Assembly (NCBI RefSeq): GCF_020819555.1
Contig: NZ_JAJHJB010000006.1
Span: 62,001-126,000, forward strand
Direction of reading: 5' to 3'
From: Pelosinus baikalensis
GTDB lineage: Bacteria > Bacillota > Negativicutes > DSM-13327
DNA: 64,000 bases
Part shown: in pieces, positions 19,489 through 26,608 of the stretch
Layout of the letters: every line of letters begins with the position of its first letter
Numbering within the stretch: the stretch's first letter is position 1
Position numbers and translations under genes: made by a program
Notes under the pieces: model-generated
What the model saw: the letters and a program-made list of their open reading frames with translations, nothing else
Database searches by the model: none
What the model was told of the DNA's origin: nothing

Positions 19489-19568
19489 TTTAAGATTTAA
19501 AAAATAAGTAGTAATCCAGTTTTTCCGCACGATTGGTATAACAAATAAGTTGGAAGAAAAAACCATAT

Positions 19569-19602
19569 TTCTACAAAAAAATAAAGACCATCTTGTTATA
19601 AT
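19569..19602 (+). promoter_or_regulatory. Candidate spoIIG promoter with Spo0A-box-like site
   Basis: TATAAT at 19597-19602 has no -35 match at 17 bases. TTCTACA at 19569-19575 matches the reverse Spo0A box TTCGACA at six of seven positions and lies 21 bases upstream of the -10. In B. subtilis the spoIIG promoter is Spo0A-activated with abnormal -35/-10 spacing. The assignment is inferred from position and match. Confidence 0.45.
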
Positions 19603-19684
19603 AAGAATAACTTATGCAATGAAACAATAGATTATTATTAAAATGTATATTGCTGCTACGTTTATGATGATAGGAAGGTTATTG

Positions 19685-20614
19685 ATGTATATCTATGCTG
19701 ATGTGCTCTTTATTATTAATATAATGATGAATAGTATGATTCTAATGTTAACTGCTTGGACGGTAGGGGCTACATATAAAGTTTGGCGTATATTATTGGC
19801 AGCGGCAGTAGGGGGTTGCTACGTCTTAATCGGCATGATGCCTAACATGGAGTTTTTTCATACCGCTATCGCTAAGTTAGTAATGTCATGGCTGCTGATT
19901 TATATAGCTTTTGGCTATACATCCAAACGCAGATCATTTTTATTGTTAGCATCTTTTTATGTTGTCTCCTTTATTTTAGGTGGTTCTATTGTTGGATGGG
20001 TTTATTTCTGGCAAGTGAATCATTATTCTCATACGTTGGTCAGAATTCTTACAACTTTATCCTGGGAAAATGTATTATGGGGAAGTTGTTTAGGATCTAT
20101 TTTGATTGTTACTATAATACGGCGTATGTTATCGAGTACAACTCGGCAGCAAAGCCTATATCGAGTGAAAATTGAATATAATGGACAGGTGGCTGAGTTA
20201 ACAGCCATGCTTGATACAGGTAATAGTTTATATACTACAGTAGGTCATAAACCAGTGGTTTTAGTTAGTCAATATATTATAGAGTCAATTTTAAGTGAGG
20301 ATGTGGTAACTTTTTTACGAGAAAATGTACCAGAAATGTGGTTGGTGAATTTATCCCAGTGTGCTGATGAAAAATGGCTATCACGTACACAAATTATTCC
20401 TTATCATGGCATTGGAAGCCGCAGTATGTTGCTCGCTTTTAGAGCTGATGCCTTACTTGTATCTCTATCAGGGACAGCAGAAATAAGGATTCAGAATGTG
20501 GTAATTGGAATTTATAGTGGTGCTCTATCAGAGGATGGAACATATGCTGGCTTATTACATCCTCAGATAATCAATGAGTTATACAAAAAAGAGGGGGCAA
20601 GTATATGCGCATAA
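19685..20614 (+). CDS. spoIIGA: Sigma-E processing peptidase SpoIIGA
   Basis: Membrane aspartic protease that activates pro-sigma-E in the mother cell after a signal from SpoIIR. From ATG 19685 it has 309 residues: five hydrophobic segments in the first 150 residues, then a cytosolic protease domain with the catalytic DTGN at 177-180. GGAAGG at 19673-19678 with 6-base spacing supports this start over the upstream ATG at 19643. MYIYADVLFIINIMMN is the usual family N-terminus. Its end overlaps sigE by 10 bases, so the protease and its substrate are translationally coupled. Confidence 0.95.
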   Translation: MYIYADVLFIINIMMNSMILMLTAWTVGATYKVWRILLAAAVGGCYVLIGMMPNMEFFHTAIAKLVMSWLLIYIAFGYTSKRRSFLLLASFYVVSFILGGSIVGWVYFWQVNHYSHTLVRILTTLSWENVLWGSCLGSILIVTIIRRMLSSTTRQQSLYRVKIEYNGQVAELTAMLDTGNSLYTTVGHKPVVLVSQYIIESILSEDVVTFLRENVPEMWLVNLSQCADEKWLSRTQIIPYHGIGSRSMLLAFRADALLVSLSGTAEIRIQNVVIGIYSGALSEDGTYAGLLHPQIINELYKKEGASICA

Positions 20615-21342
20615 CATGGTCTATCATTAAAATAGTGATCAAACTAAAGGCGATCTGTTTGTTGCAAAGATTGGGAATATTAGCGGCTGATGAGGTTTTT
20701 TATGTTGGTAGTACAGAAGTATTGCCTCCCCCTTTAAGTAATGACGAAGAAGTATTTTTATTAACTCGTTTGCAAAAAGGCGACTTAGGAGTTAAAAGTA
20801 TTTTTATTGAAAGAAATTTACGTCTAGTCGTGTACATTGCCCGCAAGTTTGAAAATACAGGGGTGGGAATAGAAGATCTTGTTAGTATAGGGACAATTGG
20901 TTTGATTAAGGCTGTAAATACTTTTGATCCTGTAAAACGCATAAAGTTAGCGACATATGCATCGAGATGCATTGAAAATGAGATTTTGATGTATCTTAGG
21001 CGTAATAGCAAAACCAGAGCGGAAGTATCTTTTGATGAACCTTTGAACATCGACTGGGATGGTAATGAGTTACTCTTATCAGATGTGTTAGGTACAGAAA
21101 ACGATATTATTTATAAATCCGTTGAAGAAGAAGTGGATAAGACTTTGCTGCATACCGCTATGAATAAACTATGCGGGCGAGAAAGGCGTATTATGGAGTT
21201 ACGATTTGGCTTGCATGATGATGGGGCAGAACGTACCCAAAAAGAAGTTGCCGATATGTTAGGAATATCCCAATCCTATATTTCTAGACTGGAGAAGAGA
21301 ATTATTAAACGCCTGCGTAAAGAAATTATGCGTATGGAATAA
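20605..21342 (+). CDS. sigE: RNA polymerase sporulation sigma factor SigE (pro-sigma-E)
   Basis: Early mother-cell sigma-70 family factor, 245 residues. The first 30 or so residues are a hydrophobic and basic pro-sequence, followed by DEVFYVGSTEVLPPPLS, which matches the SpoIIGA cleavage neighbourhood known from B. subtilis. Region 2 contains NLRLVVYIARKFENTG and TYASRCIENEILMYLRR. Region 4 ends in MLGISQSYISRLEKR. It starts inside spoIIGA and ends 185 bases before a strong terminator. Confidence 0.97.
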   Translation: MRITWSIIKIVIKLKAICLLQRLGILAADEVFYVGSTEVLPPPLSNDEEVFLLTRLQKGDLGVKSIFIERNLRLVVYIARKFENTGVGIEDLVSIGTIGLIKAVNTFDPVKRIKLATYASRCIENEILMYLRRNSKTRAEVSFDEPLNIDWDGNELLLSDVLGTENDIIYKSVEEEVDKTLLHTAMNKLCGRERRIMELRFGLHDDGAERTQKEVADMLGISQSYISRLEKRIIKRLRKEIMRME

Positions 21343-21411
21343 TGATAAAGCAAAGATTTAGTCTATATACAATGCATTGAGAAACTTGAATATAGATTGT
21401 TAGTCTGCCAG

Positions 21412-21472
21412 GGATGGAATATAGGAATTCGCTTGCTTCCTACGTAACGCCGCTCACCCCTATATTCCATCC
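21412..21472 (+). other. 14-bp inverted repeat between sigE and sigG
   Basis: GGATGGAATATAGG at 21412-21425 is perfectly complementary to 21459-21472 across a 33-base spacer. No T-run follows, and a separate terminator lies 55 bases later. It may be an RNA structure in the sigE 3' UTR or a protein-binding repeat. Confidence 0.5.
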
Positions 21473-21526
21473 TGATGATTGCCATGTAGAAGATTTATTT
21501 CAACATATATAAGTAGAATCTTATCC

Positions 21527-21560
21527 AATACACCTCTGATGAGGTGTATTTTTATTTTTT
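21527..21560 (+). terminator. Rho-independent terminator after sigE
   Basis: AATACACCTC at 21527-21536 pairs perfectly with GAGGTGTATT at 21541-21550 over a TGAT loop, followed by TTTATTTTTT. It isolates sigE from sigG, consistent with sigG being expressed separately in the forespore. Confidence 0.92.
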
Positions 21561-21725
21561 ATGAGAAATATAGCTGCAAGGCTTATTTCGATAAGAGCTT
21601 GTTGGTTTTTAGGGCATTTGTTTTATCCATTGCAGCGAGGATGAATAAAACTAACTATCCATGGCAATAATGCTCATGTATGGTAATAATTCAAATGGAC
21701 TATGGAAACCAATGGGGGGAATAAA

Positions 21726-22499
21726 ATGATTATTAATAAAGTAGAAATTTGCGGCGTAAATACAGCGAAACTCCCGGTGCTTTCCGCCACTAAGATGCGT
21801 GAACTATTTGTGGTGCTTCAAAATGGAGAATTGTCTGTAAGAGAACAATTAATATATGGTAATCTACGATTGGTACTGAGTGTTATTCAACGATTTAATA
21901 ATCGAGGAGAATATGTAGATGATTTATTCCAGGTAGGTTGTATCGGTTTGATGAAAGCCATTGATAATTTTGATCTGTCACAAAATGTGAAATTTTCTAC
22001 CTATGCCGTACCTATGATTATTGGTGAGATACGTCGGTATTTACGAGATAATAATCCAATTCGCGTTAGTCGCTCAATGCGAGACATTGCTTATAAGGCT
22101 CTGCAGGTAAGAGATTCTCTTGTCAATAGGCATTCACGTGAGCCGTCCATCAAAGAAATTGCTGATGAACTTAAAATTCAACGAGAAGAAATCATTTTTG
22201 CCCTTGATGCAATTCAAGAACCAATATCTTTATTTGAGCCAATTTATCATGATGGTGGGGATCCTATATTTGTAATGGATCAGATTAGTGATGATAAGCA
22301 GCTAGATTTTAATTGGCTAGAAGGGGTGGCAATCAAAGAAGCAATGCATAGATTAAGCGATAGGGAAAAACATATACTTAATTTACGCTTCTTTGAAGGA
22401 AAAACACAAATGGAAGTGGCCGATGAGATTGGCATATCTCAGGCGCAAGTTTCACGATTAGAAAAAGCGGCTCTTAGCCATATGCGAAAATATATATAA
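21726..22499 (+). CDS. sigG: RNA polymerase sporulation sigma factor SigG
   Basis: Late forespore sigma factor, 257 residues from ATG 21726. Signatures seen are NKVEICGVNTAKLPVL at the N-terminus, QRFNNRGEYVDDLFQVG and TYAVPMIIGEIRRYLRDN in region 2, and EIGISQAQVSRLEKAAL in region 4, near identical to B. subtilis SigG. The longer frame from 21702 has no ribosome site, whereas GGGGGG at 21715-21720 serves 21726. TGAATA at 21642 with CAATAAT 17 bases on is a weak candidate for a forespore promoter. Confidence 0.97.
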   Translation: MIINKVEICGVNTAKLPVLSATKMRELFVVLQNGELSVREQLIYGNLRLVLSVIQRFNNRGEYVDDLFQVGCIGLMKAIDNFDLSQNVKFSTYAVPMIIGEIRRYLRDNNPIRVSRSMRDIAYKALQVRDSLVNRHSREPSIKEIADELKIQREEIIFALDAIQEPISLFEPIYHDGGDPIFVMDQISDDKQLDFNWLEGVAIKEAMHRLSDREKHILNLRFFEGKTQMEVADEIGISQAQVSRLEKAALSHMRKYI

Positions 22500-22521
22500 A
22501 TGAATAGGGGAGAAATTGATT

Positions 22522-23124
22522 GTGAAGTATAATACGTTATGGGGAAGAGGTTTGCTAATCGTTCTTTTCATTGTTGCTGGATGGGGGTTTTTGCTTTACT
22601 ATGGACAAGAAAAATTACCCGTATCACTCGGTAAGGAAAATCTCATCCGTTTACATGTACTAGCGAATAGTGATAGTACATCTGACCAACAGCTAAAGTT
22701 AAAAGTCCGTGATGCCGTTATTGCTTATTTAGCACCGCATTTAGAAACTGCTATTGATAAAGAAATGGCAAGGCAGGTTGTATTGGAACATCAGGGTGAA
22801 CTTACTGCTGTGGCGGAAAAGGTCGTGGCAATGAATGGATCCCATGAGCCGGTAGCGATAGAGTTAGGCATGTTTGATTTTCCTATAAAATCATATGGTA
22901 ATTTGGTATTGCCGGCTGGAAAATATGAGGCAGTACGTGTACTTATAGGAAAGGCAGAAGGTAAAAATTGGTGGTGCGTATTATTTCCTCCTCTTTGTTT
23001 TATTGATATTACTAATGCGACTGCACTGCCGCCAAAAGAAGTTATTGGTGATGCAGAACAGAAAAACGAAAAAGTTGAATTTCGCTGGAAATTAGCTGAA
23101 CTTTGGAAAGAGGGGCTAAAGTGA
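22522..23124 (+). CDS. spoIIR: Stage II sporulation protein R (SpoIIR)
   Basis: Forespore-made secreted signal that activates the SpoIIGA protease across the intermembrane space. The roughly 200-residue protein has an N-terminal hydrophobic segment (about 9-28), then IRLHVLANSDS, QQLKLKVRDAV, SYGNLVLPAGKYEAVRV and KNWWCVLFPPLCF, the family core. Both TTG 22516 and GTG 22522 are possible starts; AGGGGAG at 22506-22512 is better spaced for GTG. It lies 22 bases after sigG, so the genes for signal, protease and both sigma factors are contiguous. Confidence 0.95.
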   Translation: MKYNTLWGRGLLIVLFIVAGWGFLLYYGQEKLPVSLGKENLIRLHVLANSDSTSDQQLKLKVRDAVIAYLAPHLETAIDKEMARQVVLEHQGELTAVAEKVVAMNGSHEPVAIELGMFDFPIKSYGNLVLPAGKYEAVRVLIGKAEGKNWWCVLFPPLCFIDITNATALPPKEVIGDAEQKNEKVEFRWKLAELWKEGLK

Positions 23125-23211
23125 ATTTTATTTGTCTGCTACATCCCTGACACCTTTACTCTTTAATTTCATATACTATATGGAACAAGCAGAGGCGTAG
23201 GGGGGAAAAAT

Positions 23212-23292
23212 ATGATAAAGACGTCAGATCTTAACATGTCAGATATTCAAATGATAAAAACGAACATAGATTTTCCAATAATTATCAAATAA
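23212..23292 (+). CDS. Possible 26-residue peptide gene
   Basis: A short frame starts at ATG 23212 behind the strong site GGGGGGAAAAAT and ends at TAA 23292. The product has no membrane segment or cysteine and is not recognised. It lies between spoIIR and the convergent recombinase gene, whose stop is 36 bases further on. It could be a real small peptide, a remnant of a gene broken by the recombinase insertion, or chance. Only the ribosome site supports it. Confidence 0.3.
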   Translation: MIKTSDLNMSDIQMIKTNIDFPIIIK

Positions 23293-23328
23293 AAGAGATT
23301 TTGGCGGGTTTCTTCATCAGATATATGA

Positions 23329-24801
23329 TTATTTTTCAATGTAAAATTCAAAAGAATCATTAAGTCTTACTGCAAAAATACGATATGATAGTTTAAGTAA
23401 TACACTGCGTTTTTCTGCAAAGGTTTTGGCTGTGATTAAATCAGTTGGTGATGTTACCAGCTGATTTATTTTTTCCTGGACAGTTCTCAGCTCAGATATA
23501 TTGTGATGGATAGTAGCTAGCTCCTTATTTAGGGTCTGTAATTCTCTTTCTACTGTTTCACTATCAATCAAATTCTCTTGATACCAACGCAGGGTATTTA
23601 TTTTTTTCTTCTTTAGTTCAATTTGGATAGCATGTAAGTTCGTTATTTGTTGTGAATAGCTAAAATTGGTGTTGGTAAGTAGGTATTCTTGTAAATGATC
23701 TTTAGCAGTTGCTAGCGTAACAAGGCATTGCCAGACAGCCTGTTCTAAATCTTCCACGGGTATTCGGCGACACTGGCAAGAGGTGCCATTGACTGCATAT
23801 GTATTTGATTCTTTGGAAATACAAGAATAATAATAGTAAATTTTATCACTACCGTTTTTTCGCTTAGCAGTACGAGCATAGGCTGTCATGGAGCGTCCGC
23901 AGAGAGCGCAATGCAACAATCCTCGTAAAAGATAATTATGTTTATTATTACGTGTTGCCAATTTCTTATTTCGTTGGATCTGCAATTGGGCAGATTCCCA
24001 CATTTCACGAGTGACTATCGCAGGAATTGTAACAGGAATCCAAGCTTCAGGAGGGTTATCTTTGATTTCGCGGCTATTCTGACCCGTTTTACAAGTTCTT
24101 TGCTTAAAAAGATAATGCTGTCCATGATACATTTCTTTAGTAAGAATGCGTGAGACAGTGCAGATCGAGAGTGGGCGATTATTTGTACCGACAATACCAA
24201 GGCGTGCTAACTCTAAAGTAATCCGCCTTGAACCATAACCTTGATGAATGCATAAATGATAAATGAATTGAATGGTTTTACTTGCCTCTTCGTTGATGAC
24301 ATACATACTATTTTTTTTATCCCAGTCATAGCCAAAGGGGTGGGCATTGGAGACGATTTTTCCTTGAGTTGCTTTCGCTCGGCGACCGCGAGAAGTTCTT
24401 TCACGAATTTTTGATTTTTCATAAGCAGAAATAGCGCCTTTCATACTGAAAAATAAGCGGCCTTCTGGTGAGGAATCATAATCGCCGGTTACAAAAGTAA
24501 TTCTTGCACCTGTTTTTTCTATTTCATCAGCAATAATTAATTGATTGGTAAGATTACGGGAAAGACGATCGGGATCATAAATAGCTACGATTTTTATGAT
24601 CCCATTTTGCAAATCACTTCGTAGTTTATCAAGGCCAGGGCGCTCTAAATATTCTCCGCTATAGCCATCGTCAATATATTCTTTTATCCCAGTGTGATCC
24701 ATCGCTAATAAATGATTGCGACAGGCAGCGATTTGGTCGCTTAAAGAATAACCTTTGCGGGCTTGATCATCTGTTGACACCCTCACATATAGCGCATTCA
24801 T
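23329..24801 (-). CDS. Large serine recombinase (site-specific DNA recombinase)
   Basis: Serine integrase/transposase-type recombinase of 490 residues. The N-terminal resolvase domain has ALYVRVSTDDQ with catalytic Ser9, GYSGEYLERPGLDKL and YDPDRLSRN. The recombinase domain spans about 150-260 (HPFGYDWD; SRILTKEMYHGQHY). A zinc ribbon follows (LHCALCGRSM; CQC), then a coiled coil (about 375-445). GGAGG at 24808-24812 supports the start at 24801 over the in-frame ATG at 24813. No phage, transposition or resistance cargo lies beside it. It may be a cargo-less mobile element, a degenerate element, or a developmental recombinase like SpoIVCA. Confidence 0.92.
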   Translation of the reverse strand: MNALYVRVSTDDQARKGYSLSDQIAACRNHLLAMDHTGIKEYIDDGYSGEYLERPGLDKLRSDLQNGIIKIVAIYDPDRLSRNLTNQLIIADEIEKTGARITFVTGDYDSSPEGRLFFSMKGAISAYEKSKIRERTSRGRRAKATQGKIVSNAHPFGYDWDKKNSMYVINEEASKTIQFIYHLCIHQGYGSRRITLELARLGIVGTNNRPLSICTVSRILTKEMYHGQHYLFKQRTCKTGQNSREIKDNPPEAWIPVTIPAIVTREMWESAQLQIQRNKKLATRNNKHNYLLRGLLHCALCGRSMTAYARTAKRKNGSDKIYYYYSCISKESNTYAVNGTSCQCRRIPVEDLEQAVWQCLVTLATAKDHLQEYLLTNTNFSYSQQITNLHAIQIELKKKKINTLRWYQENLIDSETVERELQTLNKELATIHHNISELRTVQEKINQLVTSPTDLITAKTFAEKRSVLLKLSYRIFAVRLNDSFEFYIEK

Positions 24802-24845
24802 AATATCCTCCATTATTATTGAGTGTTATCTATTTTTATGTGAGG
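24781..24845. promoter_or_regulatory. 9-bp inverted repeat around the recombinase start
   Basis: CCTCACATA at 24781-24789 and TATGTGAGG at 24837-24845 are perfect inverted copies flanking the ribosome site and start of the recombinase gene. The arms are 47 bases apart. They could bind a regulator or the recombinase itself. Confidence 0.4.
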
Positions 24846-24853
24846 ATAAAAGA

Positions 24854-24883
24854 AAAATGACAGAACGAATGTTCTGTCATTTT
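24854..24883. other. Perfect 13-bp hairpin upstream of the recombinase
   Basis: AAAATGACAGAAC at 24854-24866 pairs perfectly with 24871-24883 over a GAAT loop. A's on one side and T's on the other make it a possible bidirectional terminator. On the - strand it would insulate the recombinase gene from the small gene at 25032. Confidence 0.6.
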
Positions 24884-24970
24884 AGAAGAATGTATCCAAT
24901 AACTAAAACGCCCTAAGATTCCATCTTCTATAAGTGGGGCTAAGAGCGATTAAGTCCTACAGAAAAGTGT

Positions 24971-25016
24971 GACTAAGATTCAGATGGAGTGTTAGCATTC
25001 CATCTGAATCTTAGTC
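24971..25016. terminator. Perfect 18-bp hairpin after the 45-residue protein gene
   Basis: The 18 bases at 24971-24988 pair perfectly with 24999-25016 over a 10-base loop. It lies 15 bases beyond the stop of the - strand small gene, so it is probably its terminator or mRNA 3' stabiliser, although the - strand T-run is weak. CTAAGATTC inside it is repeated at 24913-24921. Confidence 0.6.
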
Positions 25017-25031
25017 TTCTTTATTTGAAAC

Positions 25032-25169
25032 TTATTTTCCTCTGCCGGCTTTTCTCATGGGCATTTGATGGCTGGTATTGTTAGCTTTTCCCTTAGCCGC
25101 CTTTAAGAATGATTTATTGTTTTCGTTTGCTTTTTTCTTCTTATCAAGTAATAGAGCCTGTAAATCCAA
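25032..25169 (-). CDS. 45-residue basic protein, function unknown
   Basis: A short frame read from TTG 25169 to TAA 25032, with a textbook AAAGGAGG site at 25178-25185 spaced 8 bases from the TTG. The product begins MDLQALLLDKKKKANENNK and ends RKAGRGK; it is rich in Lys, Asn and Ala and has no membrane segment or cysteine. Such composition suits a nucleic-acid- or ribosome-associated peptide, but no family is recognised. The strong ribosome site and the 3' hairpin support expression. The upstream ATG at 25176 is in another frame and stops soon. Confidence 0.6.
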   Translation of the reverse strand: MDLQALLLDKKKKANENNKSFLKAAKGKANNTSHQMPMRKAGRGK

Positions 25170-25330
25170 AGTGCATTCCTCCTTTGCTCGATTGTTGCAT
25201 CTTGTAAGAGATAAGTCTATTATACCATGGCTTTTTAACTAGTCCAAATGTAAAAAAAACATAAAATCTGTATTTTCACAAGAGACATAGTACACTACTG
25301 TGATTCATTGATAATTAACTTCAATGAATG

Positions 25331-25366
25331 TGCTGGAAATAAAAACGTTTGTTTTTATTTCCAGCA
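25331..25366 (+). other. Perfect 16-bp hairpin upstream of the porin gene
   Basis: The 16 bases at 25331-25346 pair perfectly with 25351-25366 over a GTTT tetraloop. No long T-run follows. It lies about 200 bases before the porin start, in a 396-base intergenic region between divergent genes, and may be an operator, a transcription terminator for neither gene, or part of the leader RNA. Confidence 0.5.
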
Positions 25367-25435
25367 GGATTTTATGATTTGTCCGACGAATTAACGATAA
25401 ATCCTAAAATTTTGTAAGTATAGTCTTAGATGTAC

Positions 25436-25545
25436 TTGGAGGTGGATATGTATAACATCTAGATAGAGCTACAAGCTGGCTAGTCGGTGGGGAGCCAAAT
25501 ACACAGCTGGATATCTATCGGTACCGAAGAAGCCATAGGGGAACA
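25436..25545 (+). ncRNA. Structured leader of the porin gene, possible riboswitch of unrecognised class
   Basis: An outer stem GATAGA (25462-25467)/TCTATC (25514-25519) encloses AGCT (25474-25477)/AGCT (25505-25508) and GGCT (25478-25481)/AGCC (25493-25496). The loop bases TCGGT (25483-25487) can pair with ACCGA (25523-25527) outside the stem, making a pseudoknot. A four-codon frame (ATG 25448 to TAG 25462) with GGAGGT lies at its 5' end. No known riboswitch consensus was recognised. The pairings were found by eye. Confidence 0.4.
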
Positions 25546-25565
25546 ATAATATTGGGGGAAATATG

Positions 25566-26498
25566 ATGAAGAAAATAATTACTACTGCTCTTGCTGCCGC
25601 TATGGTTTTAACTACAGGAGCTGCCTTTGCTGCTCCTGTAGAACTTGATGGTCAAGTCAAAGTACAATACCGCTCTAATACTGCTGATGGTGAACCGGAT
25701 ACTCAAGGTGGAATATATAGTTTTCGCTTAAATGCCAAAACAGCCTTAAGCAATAATGTTGATTTATTTGCTCGCTTTGCAGCACAATCTCTTAGCGGAG
25801 ACAAAATTGGTCCAGATTTCTCCAAAACTAAATATGGTAATAGTGTAGCTGTTATTGATCAATATGGAATTATCGTGAAGGACAAAGATTTTCAATATAA
25901 AGTAGGACGTCAGGGACTTTCTATTAGCCCTACCGCTCTTTTATATAGTAGTGAAGGATATATTGGAGAAGATATGGCACTTTTTGATGGTGTAGTCGCT
26001 ACTGGAAAATCCGGTATAACTTCATTACAGATTGTTGCTGGTAAAAGTGATAAAGATACTAAAGATAAGGTTTATTCTGTTCATGCTTCTTATAGTCCTG
26101 TAAAAGATTGGACTGTAGGAGGTACCATTGCAAAAGCTAATCCTAATGCGGGTAGTGATAGAACTTTCTGGGGAACTGATGTCCAATATACTACTGGTAA
26201 AGCCAGCTTTGTAGCGGATTATCTTAAATCTGATGCTGATACTAAAAATGATGCTCTCGTCCTTGGGGTAACGTATGCCTTTGATGATAAAAATAGCTTA
26301 TCCGCTTATTCCCACAGAACTGATGCTAATGCAGATATTTATACTGATTGGGATCGTGGAGAAAAAGGTGCATACTATATTTATAACCACAAATTTGATA
26401 AAACCACTTCACTGAACTTATTATATAAAAGCAATTCTGCAATTGACACCGATGCTGATAATACTTCTTTCCGTGCTTCCGTTGCTTATAAATTTTAA
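25566..26498 (+). CDS. Outer membrane beta-barrel porin-like protein
   Basis: A 310-residue exported protein. The signal peptide MKKIITTALAAAMVLTTGA ends at AFA-A (cleavage near residue 22). The mature part has alternating polar and hydrophobic strands, repeated Asp/Gly-rich turns and a C-terminal strand ending in phenylalanine (ASVAYKF), a hallmark of outer membrane barrels recognised by BamA. No SLH domain is present, unlike the OmpM porins of Negativicutes. ATG 25563 is also in frame, but GGGGG at 25554-25558 is better spaced for 25566. It implies a diderm envelope. Confidence 0.85.
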   Translation: MKKIITTALAAAMVLTTGAAFAAPVELDGQVKVQYRSNTADGEPDTQGGIYSFRLNAKTALSNNVDLFARFAAQSLSGDKIGPDFSKTKYGNSVAVIDQYGIIVKDKDFQYKVGRQGLSISPTALLYSSEGYIGEDMALFDGVVATGKSGITSLQIVAGKSDKDTKDKVYSVHASYSPVKDWTVGGTIAKANPNAGSDRTFWGTDVQYTTGKASFVADYLKSDADTKNDALVLGVTYAFDDKNSLSAYSHRTDANADIYTDWDRGEKGAYYIYNHKFDKTTSLNLLYKSNSAIDTDADNTSFRASVAYKF

Positions 26499-26516
26499 AT
26501 TGCTGTCTTGCAGGAG

Positions 26517-26550
26517 AGAACGCGAACCTTTAGGCTCGTGTTCTTTCCTT
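26517..26550 (+). terminator. Terminator after the porin gene
   Basis: AGAAC, CGA and CC on the 5' side (26517-26527) pair with GG, TCG and GTTCT on the 3' side (26532-26544), with one mismatch and one wobble, followed by TTCCTTTT. It lies about 20 bases after the porin stop. Confidence 0.75.
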
Positions 26551-26608
26551 TTAATCGATAAAGGTATCAATGGTAATGCTCTTACATAGATTTAGATGAG
26601 GTGATAAT

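Noticed and set aside
19888..20175. 95-codon frame inside spoIIGA in another frame
   Set aside because: Out-of-frame shadow of spoIIGA, whose membrane segments and DTG motif are in the other frame.
21479..21670. 63-codon open frame between sigE and sigG
   Set aside because: It runs through the perfect rho-independent terminator at 21527-21560 and has no ribosome site.
24015..24422. Extra frames on both strands inside the recombinase gene
   Set aside because: They overlap the conserved resolvase and recombinase domains and lack ribosome sites.
25436..25545. Assignment of the porin leader to c-di-GMP, cobalamin or manganese riboswitches
   Set aside because: Partial resemblances (ACACAG, GGGGAG) lack the rest of each consensus, so no known class was claimed.
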